Shown here: positions 1 through 6,176 of the stretch, piece by piece | How the letters are laid out: each line of letters starts with the position of its first letter | Position numbering within the stretch: the first letter of the stretch is position 1 | Assembly (NCBI GenBank): GCA_032111745.1 | Contig: JAULUH010000579.1 | Location: forward strand, 1-8,162 | Direction of reading: 5' to 3' | Source of the DNA: JAULUH01 sp032111745 | GTDB lineage: Bacteria > Chloroflexota > Anaerolineae > JAAEKA01 | DNA length: 8,162 nucleotides | Notes under the pieces: generated by a model | What the model was told of the DNA's origin: nothing | The model's database searches: none | The model's input: the letters and a program-made list of their open reading frames with translations, nothing else | Program-made: the position numbers and the translations under genes

Positions 1-1
1 G

Positions 2-1852
2 GCATTTGATCCGACGATGGTGGCCCACGGGCGGCTGGCTCACACCGACGCCGGCAGCACAGCTCTGGGCACGGCTGCCCTGTTTGTAAGTTGGCGATGG
101 TGCCGGAACCCATCCTGGCGCCGCGCAGTGCTGGCCGGCCTCCTGCTGGCCTTCACGCTGCTGGCTAAGGTGTCCGGGGCGCTGTGGCTGATTGCCGCCG
201 GCCTGGTCGTGCTGGCGACCTTGGTCGAGCGCCGGGATGAGGGGCGCACGGTGAGGCTGGCCGGGCAGGGAGTGGCGTTGATGGCCGTGGCCGGCCTGCT
301 GTGGTGGGCTGCCTATGGGCTGGCTTGGGGCCGCAGCAGCGCCTTTCCGGCAAGCGTCCCGGCGCCCGTCTACTGGGACGGTCTGCAGTACCTGCGCAAC
401 TACGCCACCGACGTCTTCGCCCTGGGTCAGTACAAGTCAGCCCCTGGCGGCTGGCCATGGTATTTCCCGATCGCCTTCCTGATAAAGAACCCGCTCCCGG
501 TCTTGCTTGCCCTGGGCATAGCACTGGTGGTGTTGTTGCCGCGAGTCAGCCGTTGCCGCCTGACTGACGCCGTCGCCCTGGTAGCCTTTCCATTGCTCTA
601 TAGCGCTGTGGCGATCCTCGAAGGTAGCGCTATCGGTTACCGCCATATGCTGCCGGTGCACCCGTTCATCTACCTGGCCATCGGGGGCGGGCTGGCGATT
701 TGGGCCTGGGGCGCAGCGGGCAAGCCGTGGCGGCGTTGGGTTGTGGCAGGTCTCGGCCTGTGGCTCGCGGTGGGCACAGTGCGCGCCTTTCCCTGGGAGC
801 TCAGCTTCTTTAACGAGCTGGCCGGTGGACCTGCTGGAGGCTATCGCTACCTGGCTGACTCTAACGTCGATTGGGGCCAGGCCGATCGGGCGCGTGAGGC
901 CTACCTGGCGGCCCACCCCGGCACCAGGTCGGACCGGCCTGACGCCAGCTTCAGCCCGGCGCCAGGCCGCTACCTGGTCGGCGCCAGTGCCCTGCACGGC
1001 GTCGGCGCGACCGGCCAGTATGCCTACGAGTGGTTCCGGCATCGCACCCCGCAAGAGGTGCTGGCCGGCGGCAGCCAGCTGGTATTCGACGGGCCGGCTG
1101 AAGAGCCGCAGTGGCTGGTGCAGTGCCACCAACCTGTGGCACCCCTGACGCCGGCTGCGATTGCCGAGGGCACCGGCCAATCGGACCTGCGCACCGTGGA
1201 TGTGGACTGCAGCCAGGCCTGGATCTATCCGGCCGGTGGCGAGGCCCCGGGCATCTACGCCCTGCATCACGAGCTGCTGGCACCTCAGCGGCTGTGTCTG
1301 CCAGCACTCTTGCCCTGCCCGGCCCAGGCCCTGGACCCGTTCATCGAGCGCCATCTGTCTGGTGATCGGCTGTCCTTTGAACAGCCTGTAGATGGCGAGC
1401 TGCCCGCGTTTGCCCTGTTTGAGAGGACAGCACAGCCGGTGGAGAGCGCCCGGTCGAATGAGGTAGCCTTGGCCGGCCCGCTGGCCTTCCTCGGTGCAAC
1501 GGCCTACGGGACTGGCGACGGCCTGGAGGTAGAGACGAAGTGGCGGGTGGTGGAGGGGCCGATCGACCGGCCGTTCTCTATCATGGGGCACCTGCTGGAC
1601 GAGGAAGGGGCAGTGGTGGCCCTGGCCGATGGCAGCGGGGTTTCGCCGCTGGCGCTGCAGCCGGGCGATGTGATCGTCCAACGCCATCGTTTCCCGCAGG
1701 CCCGGAGCGACAGCGTGCAGTTCGAAACCGGCGCCTACTGGCTGGACGACCTGAGCCGCTGGCCCCTGGCCACGGAGGCCGGCGACAGCATTGTGCTGCC
1801 CTTGCCGGTCGTGACGGAGGGCGGGCGGGATTCCGGCGCGGGCCGGGACTGA
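2..1852 (+). CDS. GT39 (PMT-like) membrane glycosyltransferase, 5'-truncated by the window edge
   Basis: The frame is open from the first bases, so the ATG at 17 is internal. The residues around it, FDPTMVAHGRLAHTD, match the second acidic-motif region of GT39 (PMT_2) enzymes, which normally follows about 100-150 residues of N-terminal sequence; that part lies outside the window. GT39 enzymes are GT-C fold proteins that move a sugar from a polyprenyl-phosphate donor to an acceptor outside the cytoplasm. About seven hydrophobic segments are visible between positions 50 and 790. Family-like motifs include WYFPIAFLIKNPLP (about 458-499), YRHMLPVHPF (638-667), FFNELAGGPAGGYRYLADSN and DWGQ (about 806-880). 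After the last membrane segment come about 350 extracytoplasmic residues, ending in a beta-rich domain (about 1463-1816) related in style to the tails of the two leftward glycosyltransferases. The gene ends in TGA 17 bp from the stop of the convergent neighbour. Family assignment is firm; donor and acceptor are unknown. Confidence 0.88.
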   Translation, partial: AFDPTMVAHGRLAHTDAGSTALGTAALFVSWRWCRNPSWRRAVLAGLLLAFTLLAKVSGALWLIAAGLVVLATLVERRDEGRTVRLAGQGVALMAVAGLLWWAAYGLAWGRSSAFPASVPAPVYWDGLQYLRNYATDVFALGQYKSAPGGWPWYFPIAFLIKNPLPVLLALGIALVVLLPRVSRCRLTDAVALVAFPLLYSAVAILEGSAIGYRHMLPVHPFIYLAIGGGLAIWAWGAAGKPWRRWVVAGLGLWLAVGTVRAFPWELSFFNELAGGPAGGYRYLADSNVDWGQADRAREAYLAAHPGTRSDRPDASFSPAPGRYLVGASALHGVGATGQYAYEWFRHRTPQEVLAGGSQLVFDGPAEEPQWLVQCHQPVAPLTPAAIAEGTGQSDLRTVDVDCSQAWIYPAGGEAPGIYALHHELLAPQRLCLPALLPCPAQALDPFIERHLSGDRLSFEQPVDGELPAFALFERTAQPVESARSNEVALAGPLAFLGATAYGTGDGLEVETKWRVVEGPIDRPFSIMGHLLDEEGAVVALADGSGVSPLALQPGDVIVQRHRFPQARSDSVQFETGAYWLDDLSRWPLATEAGDSIVLPLPVVTEGGRDSGAGRD

Positions 1853-1869
1853 GGATCGGGGAGGTCGCG

Positions 1870-4692
1870 TTATCTCCCTACGGTCACTGGGCCCAGCTCG
1901 ACGTGATCGCCCAGGGGGGAACCGGCCTTGTCGGCGACCGGCAGGCGCTGCATGGTGCGCGGGTCGTAGAGGCCGGCGATGAGGGTGTATGTCCCAGGCG
2001 CCAGCGGTTGCTGCGGCGTAAGGGTGTAGGTATCCAGCACGACTTCGCCGGGCAGCCATAGATTTGTGGGCAGGGCGCCGGCCTGAGGGACAGTGTCGCG
2101 CTGCGCAACGATCGCGCCATCGGGTCCCAGGAGGTGCAGAAAAACGCTGTAGCTGGTGTCTACAGGCGCCAGCGCTTGCCAGGCCAGGGTCGCCGTCAGC
2201 GGCTGGCCAGGGGCCAGCTCCGGGGCCGGACCGGAGCTGGCTACCAGCTTCAGGGCCGGGCCGAAGGACACGTCCACGACGCGGGCCAGGTTGGGGACCT
2301 CCGTGACGTAGTTGCGACCGCTTATCTCGACGGTGGCGATTTCCTGGGCACCTGGCACCGGAAGCAGGCCGAACCGCCGCGCCAGAGGCTGGCCGCTCGC
2401 GGGGTCTGCCGCCTGAACCTGTAGCAAGGTCTCTCCAGGGGTGGACGCAGCCGGCAGCCGCAGCCGTACAGGCGTGCGCAGCTGCTTCCCAGACTGCCAT
2501 TCCTCGGGCCCCGCCAGGGCGTCAAGGGCTACTGTGGCGATGGTCCGGGTACCACTGGCGTCGCGCAACGAGAAGTGCAGGGCGGCGGAGTCGGGTGGGC
2601 GGCAACGGACCTGCCAGAGCAGGTCCAGCTCGATGGCCGCGCCGATGGGAGCCTGCAGCCGGTCGGGCGTGGCGTCGACCAGCGCTAGGCACGGCAGGAT
2701 GCTGGCCCGGGGCAGAATCCCCGGTATTGCCGGAGGGCCTGCGGGCACGGTCAGGCTACCGAGGGAGATCTCGGTCCGGCCGTCCTCGCCAGCCAGCTCA
2801 GGGCCCTCCAGCTGGTAGACGACGGCTGTCAACGCATAGTCTCCGGCAGGTAGTCCTGCGGGAATGGCCAGGTGGTGCCGGCTCCAGAAGTCCAGGCCGG
2901 GCTGGACTTCGTCTATGGGGAACCAGGGTGAGATCACCCGGTCGTCCTGTTGGGCTACCTGGCGGTCGCCTTGCCGCAGGCGGAGCGAGATGTGCAAGTC
3001 CCTGTTGACGGGAGCCAGGGTGCGCCAGTTGAGGACAATGGGCACAGTGCCGGCAGGGGCTGCATCAGGTGACGGGAAGGACACGGTCTGGAGGGTGACC
3101 TGGCCACCCAGGGTGGTGCCCACGGGCGCAGTGTTCGCGAATGCCTGAGGCGCGGATGGGGTGTCGAGGCTGAGCTGGACCAGGGGACCCCAGGGGATGA
3201 GCTTGACGTCTTCCGGCAGGCGCGCGTACCATCCTGACAGAGGCCCGGCCAGGTAGAGGGCCCGGCCGGCGGCCAACGCGGCCTCCAGGTGCTCGATGTC
3301 AGGCAGGTAGAGCCCCAGCAGGTCAGGCCGTTTCTCCTCGGCCTGCTGGAAATACCAGAAGGGCGTGAGGTCGCTCCAGTGGGCGATCAGGCCGGCCTCC
3401 GGCTCCAGGGGCAGGTCCAGGACGGTGCGCCAGTATTGGTCGAGGGCCAGTGCCTGGCTCTGGTTGGCGGCACTGGCGTTGCGCACGGCCATACCCAGGG
3501 GAAGGAGCAGAATCAGAACCGTTGCCACAGCTGACCACACCCGGGGCGGCGGCAGGCGGGTGGCCAGCTGCCAGGTCATCTCGGCCACCTCGGCAACTGC
3601 GAGTACGATGACGAAGGCCGCGGGCAGGAAATAGGCCTCGACGTTGCCCTGCTGATAGTAGAAAGCCAGCAACAGATCGACCACCAGCAGGCTGAGCAGC
3701 GCAGTGCCCCACATGGGGCTGCGCCGCCACGCCAACGCCAGTCCCAGGCCGGCCAGGACGAGCCAGAACAGGCCGACCTGGGTACGGACGAGCTCCGGCA
3801 GGATCCAGGTATGGCCCAGGGCGGTGGCGAAGAGATCGTCCAGGCGCACGGGCTCACCGGCCGTGAAGTAGGCGCGCAGGGTGGCCGGATCGGGAGCAAA
3901 GCGCGGGTGCACCAGCCCGTGCAGCACCACGGCCGGCTGGCCGAAGACCGGATCCACCGCAGATCCTTGCCACAGCGCTGCGCCCCGCAGAGGGATGAAG
4001 GCGTATAGGAGCATGGGCAAGACAAAGAGCACCGCCGCCAAGACCATCAGCCTCAGGGTGAGCCGCGCCTGGCGGCCGGGCCACAGGACCAGTACCGCAG
4101 CCGGAACCAGGTACAGCAGGGATGCGATGTGCGCGGCCAGCCCAAGGCCGGCCAGCAGGGCAGCCAGCAGGAAGAGCCACCGGTGCCCTTGTCGCCGCCA
4201 GGCCAGCAGAGCCAGCAAGATGCCCGTGCCGAGCAGCATCAGCAGAGTGTAGCGGTGGGCAACCCCAGCGTAGGTCCAATAGGTGAGTTGAAAGGCCCAG
4301 GTCCAGGCCCCGGCCAGTGCCGCGGGCCAATGCAGGCCGGCGCCGCGCAGGAGCAGGTAGCTGAGCCCCACGCCCGCGGCTCCCAGGATGGCCGAGAGCA
4401 GGTTCATGCGCCAGGCCAGGCTGCCCAGGGGTAGCGCTGACCAGGCCTTGCCCAGGAGCAGGTAGAATGGGTAGCCGTTGGGATGGGGAATGCCCATCTG
4501 CGAGGGGATGTATTGCAGCTCGGCGATATCGCCGGGCTGCACTGAGGGCGCCATGGTGGCCAGGTATACGGCCAGGGCCAGGAGTGCGGCCAGGAGGGCC
4601 AGGGCGGCGTCGCGGCGCGTGGGCAACGAGGAATCGGCCGCCAGAGAATTGGCTGAAAAAAAGCTCGAAAAAGACGCGTTTTGCGCTTGCAT
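1870..4692 (-). CDS. DUF2723-type (GT-C, TMEM260-like) membrane glycosyltransferase with a long C-terminal beta-domain tail
   Basis: This complete gene encodes 940 residues. A short cytoplasmic N-terminus precedes a first membrane helix (about 28-47). The DUF2723 hallmark follows: an acidic motif PGDIAELQ (53-60, with D55 and E58 in the position of the GT-C catalytic acids), then MGIPHPNGYPFYLLLG (66-81). About ten hydrophobic segments run to residue 403. Further family-like features are GLAAHIASLLYLVP (184-197), FIPLRG (232-237) and QGNVEAYFLP (348-357). Family members are GT-C enzymes or predicted ones, related to protein O-mannosyltransferases. Residues 404-940 are soluble and probably extracytoplasmic. 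They appear to hold up to three beta-sandwich-like units (about 523-650, 655-780, 805-940), each with a pattern of the type LxW...G.Y.L...Y. The only two cysteines (C668, C697) lie in the middle unit. No Shine-Dalgarno is seen before the ATG at 4692, but an in-frame TAA lies shortly upstream at 4738-4740 and no better start exists before the first helix. It probably has its own promoter in the gap to its right. Confidence 0.88.
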   Translation of the reverse strand: MQAQNASFSSFFSANSLAADSSLPTRRDAALALLAALLALAVYLATMAPSVQPGDIAELQYIPSQMGIPHPNGYPFYLLLGKAWSALPLGSLAWRMNLLSAILGAAGVGLSYLLLRGAGLHWPAALAGAWTWAFQLTYWTYAGVAHRYTLLMLLGTGILLALLAWRRQGHRWLFLLAALLAGLGLAAHIASLLYLVPAAVLVLWPGRQARLTLRLMVLAAVLFVLPMLLYAFIPLRGAALWQGSAVDPVFGQPAVVLHGLVHPRFAPDPATLRAYFTAGEPVRLDDLFATALGHTWILPELVRTQVGLFWLVLAGLGLALAWRRSPMWGTALLSLLVVDLLLAFYYQQGNVEAYFLPAAFVIVLAVAEVAEMTWQLATRLPPPRVWSAVATVLILLLPLGMAVRNASAANQSQALALDQYWRTVLDLPLEPEAGLIAHWSDLTPFWYFQQAEEKRPDLLGLYLPDIEHLEAALAAGRALYLAGPLSGWYARLPEDVKLIPWGPLVQLSLDTPSAPQAFANTAPVGTTLGGQVTLQTVSFPSPDAAPAGTVPIVLNWRTLAPVNRDLHISLRLRQGDRQVAQQDDRVISPWFPIDEVQPGLDFWSRHHLAIPAGLPAGDYALTAVVYQLEGPELAGEDGRTEISLGSLTVPAGPPAIPGILPRASILPCLALVDATPDRLQAPIGAAIELDLLWQVRCRPPDSAALHFSLRDASGTRTIATVALDALAGPEEWQSGKQLRTPVRLRLPAASTPGETLLQVQAADPASGQPLARRFGLLPVPGAQEIATVEISGRNYVTEVPNLARVVDVSFGPALKLVASSGPAPELAPGQPLTATLAWQALAPVDTSYSVFLHLLGPDGAIVAQRDTVPQAGALPTNLWLPGEVVLDTYTLTPQQPLAPGTYTLIAGLYDPRTMQRLPVADKAGSPLGDHVELGPVTVGR

Positions 4693-4718
4693 TGCAGGGG
4701 GATCTGTGCTAGAATACC

Positions 4719-4736
4719 GGTGAAGGTGATGGTGAT
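4719..4736. repeat. Three tandem hexamers, GGTGA(A/T)
   Basis: GGTGAA, GGTGAT, GGTGAT occur head to tail just upstream of the DUF2723-type gene, at the end of the putative -10 and over the predicted transcript start. On the - strand they read ATCACC, ATCACC, TTCACC. They could be spaced binding sites or a simple microrepeat. Confidence 0.35.
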
Positions 4737-4762
4737 GTTATACTTGTTACTCCTTCGGGCAA
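4735..4762 (-). promoter_or_regulatory. Weak sigma70-like promoter for the DUF2723-type gene
   Basis: On the - strand, TTGCCC (4762-4757) and TAACAT (4740-4735) are separated by 16 bp, giving four matches of six to each consensus hexamer. Transcription would begin near 4728, leaving a leader of about 35 bases before the ATG at 4692. It is the best candidate in the gap, but such matches are common by chance. Confidence 0.25.
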
Positions 4763-4773
4763 GTGTTAACACT
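4762..4773. promoter_or_regulatory. 12-bp perfect palindrome, possible operator
   Basis: AGTGTTAACACT is a perfect 12-bp palindrome 70-81 bp upstream of the ATG of the DUF2723-type gene. It overlaps the end of a weak -35-like hexamer on the - strand. AT-centred palindromes of this size are typical of dimeric helix-turn-helix repressor sites. I do not recognise the motif as that of a named regulator, and no regulator gene is in the window. Confidence 0.35.
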
Positions 4774-4826
4774 CCCTTCATCTCTAGGGCTTAGGATGCG
4801 TCCTCCCCCGCCCGCGTATCTTGAGC

Positions 4827-4854
4827 CGAAGGTATACTGAACACCACACCTTCG
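4827..4854. repeat. 7-bp inverted repeat next to the terminator hairpin
   Basis: CGAAGGT (4827-4833) is matched by its reverse complement ACCTTCG (4848-4854) across a 14-base loop. The loop begins just after a TATACT box-like hexamer (4833-4838). It sits 3 bp from the 13-bp hairpin, so a leftward transcript would fold into two consecutive hairpins. It may be an operator, part of the 3' end of the upstream operon, or chance. Confidence 0.4.
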
Positions 4855-4857
4855 ATA

Positions 4858-4893
4858 ACAGCAGGCCCAGATGTTCTGGGCCTGCTGTCTTTT
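4858..4893. terminator. Strong intergenic hairpin, terminator-like
   Basis: A perfect 13-bp GC-rich stem (4858-4870 with 4876-4888) closes a 5-base loop, ATGTT. On the + strand it is followed by CTTTTG, a short T-tract. On the - strand it is followed only by TATCG. It lies 58 bp past the stop of the leftward 378-residue gene, so by position it should end that operon, yet its better T-tract points rightward, where no gene is seen to feed in. It could act in both directions. The hairpin is certain; the termination function is inferred. Confidence 0.7.
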
Positions 4894-4946
4894 GTGATCT
4901 AGCCCGGCGGCAGGCTGGCTCGCCGGTGTCGCGACTGCCTGGCGAG

Positions 4947-6083
4947 TCATCCGGCGGCCAGGCCGGTCTCTATCACCTGCACGATTCCAGGGATCCGGCC
5001 CAGCTTCTCCAGCCGCGGCGCGTCGACGTAGTCTCCTCCGACGAAGATGATGAAGCCCAGCAGGGCGATGTAGGTGGCCGCTGTGGCCAGCTCCACAGGA
5101 GGGATGCGCGTGGCCGGGATGCGCTTGAGCAGGCCCAGGCCGGCCAGCAGCTGGCTGCCGAGCTTGGTGCGGGCGGCGAAGCTGTCGGGCAGGGTTGCCA
5201 CTGCGGCCTGGGCGGCGCCCAGGGCGGTGGGCGGGGCCGGGCTACCTTCCACCAGCTCCAGCACACGCTGGCGGGACTTGGGCACCTCGTACACCTGGCC
5301 CAGCAGGGTGTCAATGGCCTCTCCCTCCTGGAGAGTCCGCAGCCATTCAGCCACGTGCTGGCGCATCTCGCTGGTGACATCCTGGCCCAGCGCGGCCAGC
5401 AGGTTGTCGTAGGCCTGCACGATGAACGCCACGGCCTTGGACACCAGCCGGGATGCCTGCGCGCTCAGATTGCCGACCAGGTCGCCCAGCTCCTGGCTGA
5501 CCATGCCTGCGGCCTGGCGCAAAAGAGCAGTATCGAGGCCCAGGATGCCGGTGAGCACATCCTGGCCGAAATGGGCCACACCGCCCAGCACCTGGTCGAG
5601 CGTTTCGTCCACGGTGGCCAGGAGCTGCGTGGCGTCGGACTGCGGCGCAGGGCCACGGGTGGGTGCACGAGCGGCTGTGGCTGCGCCGCCGGCCTCCGCC
5701 AGCGGTGTCTCCAGCACGGCCAGGGGGGTGTCAAATGATGCGACGCGTTGGGGCCCGCGGGTGGCCTCGGCGGCCTCGATCTCACCGGCGGCGGCCGCGG
5801 CAGCCAGCAGGCCGTCGGCCACCTGCAGGTTGGCCGTAGCCTGGGCCAGCAGGTGCTGTTCGGCGCCGACCTGAACGCCGGGTTCGTCCGCGGCCAGGAA
5901 GCCTGCCGTCTGCCGGTTCAGGTCCGCGGCTATTTCGGCCAGTTGATCGGCGCGCGCCGCCAGTGCCTCCGGGTCCACGGCCTGGCGACCCCGTACCTCG
6001 GCCGCGGCGGGAGCGAAGAGAGTGCGGACGCCTGCGGCGTATTCGGCGACAGTGGCCTGGTAAGTGTTGGTTGGCGAGGTCAT
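4947..6083 (-). CDS. Uncharacterised alpha-helical protein with a C-terminal transmembrane anchor
   Basis: I do not recognise this 378-residue protein. Residues 1-105 look helical and are rich in Ala, Gln and acidic residues. Residues 106-150 form an Ala/Pro/Thr/Gly-rich linker. Residues 150-265 are long amphipathic helices (for example the stretch around 175-235). Residues 278-300 are another small, Ala/Pro-rich segment. A single strong hydrophobic helix lies at about 331-349 (ATYIALLGFIIFVGG), followed by a charged tail of about 28 residues containing DYVDAPRLEK. There is no signal peptide, no cysteine and only one tryptophan. The pattern resembles a tail-anchored membrane protein, with the bulk presumably in the cytoplasm. 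I chose the ATG at 6083 because AAGGAG lies 11 bases upstream; an in-frame GTG at 6164 has no ribosome site and would add 27 atypical residues. The gene follows the GT39 gene by 93 bp on the same strand, so cotranscription is likely. A role in glycan assembly is only a guess from position. Confidence 0.75.
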   Translation of the reverse strand: MTSPTNTYQATVAEYAAGVRTLFAPAAAEVRGRQAVDPEALAARADQLAEIAADLNRQTAGFLAADEPGVQVGAEQHLLAQATANLQVADGLLAAAAAAGEIEAAEATRGPQRVASFDTPLAVLETPLAEAGGAATAARAPTRGPAPQSDATQLLATVDETLDQVLGGVAHFGQDVLTGILGLDTALLRQAAGMVSQELGDLVGNLSAQASRLVSKAVAFIVQAYDNLLAALGQDVTSEMRQHVAEWLRTLQEGEAIDTLLGQVYEVPKSRQRVLELVEGSPAPPTALGAAQAAVATLPDSFAARTKLGSQLLAGLGLLKRIPATRIPPVELATAATYIALLGFIIFVGGDYVDAPRLEKLGRIPGIVQVIETGLAAG

Positions 6084-6094
6084 GGCTCGTATTT

Positions 6095-6100
6095 CTCCTT
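6095..6100 (-). promoter_or_regulatory. Ribosome binding site that fixes the start of the 378-residue gene
   Basis: On the - strand AAGGAG lies 11 bases before the ATG at 6083. The spacing is slightly long but acceptable. It decides against the in-frame GTG at 6164, which has no purine-rich sequence before it. Confidence 0.6.
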
Positions 6101-6176
6101 GATGATGTGTCCTGGTTTCCAGGGGGCCGTCCGGGTGGCCGGTACGGTGCAGCGTGCCGCTCACCCGGGTTGTTCG

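Noticed and set aside
437..2500. A 687-codon open frame on the - strand across the convergent gene pair
   Set aside because: It lies opposite the GT39 gene and out of frame with the DUF2723-type gene. Its translation is rich in Arg, Gly, Pro and His, with no family motif or membrane pattern. It is a product of high GC with few stop codons.
4404..4781. A 125-codon - strand frame starting before the DUF2723-type gene, possibly a leader or a frameshifted start
   Set aside because: Beyond its first 30 or so codons it only shadows the real gene in another frame, its ATG lacks a ribosome site, and the real frame has a complete, family-typical N-terminus.
4919..4946. A 6-bp stem (CTCGCC with GGCGAG) right after the stop of the 378-residue gene, as a terminator
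   Set aside because: The stem is short, the loop is 16 bases and no T-tract follows; the 13-bp hairpin 30 bp further on is a far better candidate.
4821..5738. A 305-codon open frame on the + strand opposite the 378-residue gene
   Set aside because: It begins inside the gap, runs through the terminator hairpin and has no ribosome site. Its Gln/His/Leu-rich translation is typical of the antisense of an Ala-rich gene.
6084..6164. An N-terminal extension of the 378-residue protein to the GTG at 6164
   Set aside because: There is no ribosome site at the GTG, the added 27 residues are His/Gly/Thr-rich unlike the rest, and a good AAGGAG precedes the ATG at 6083.
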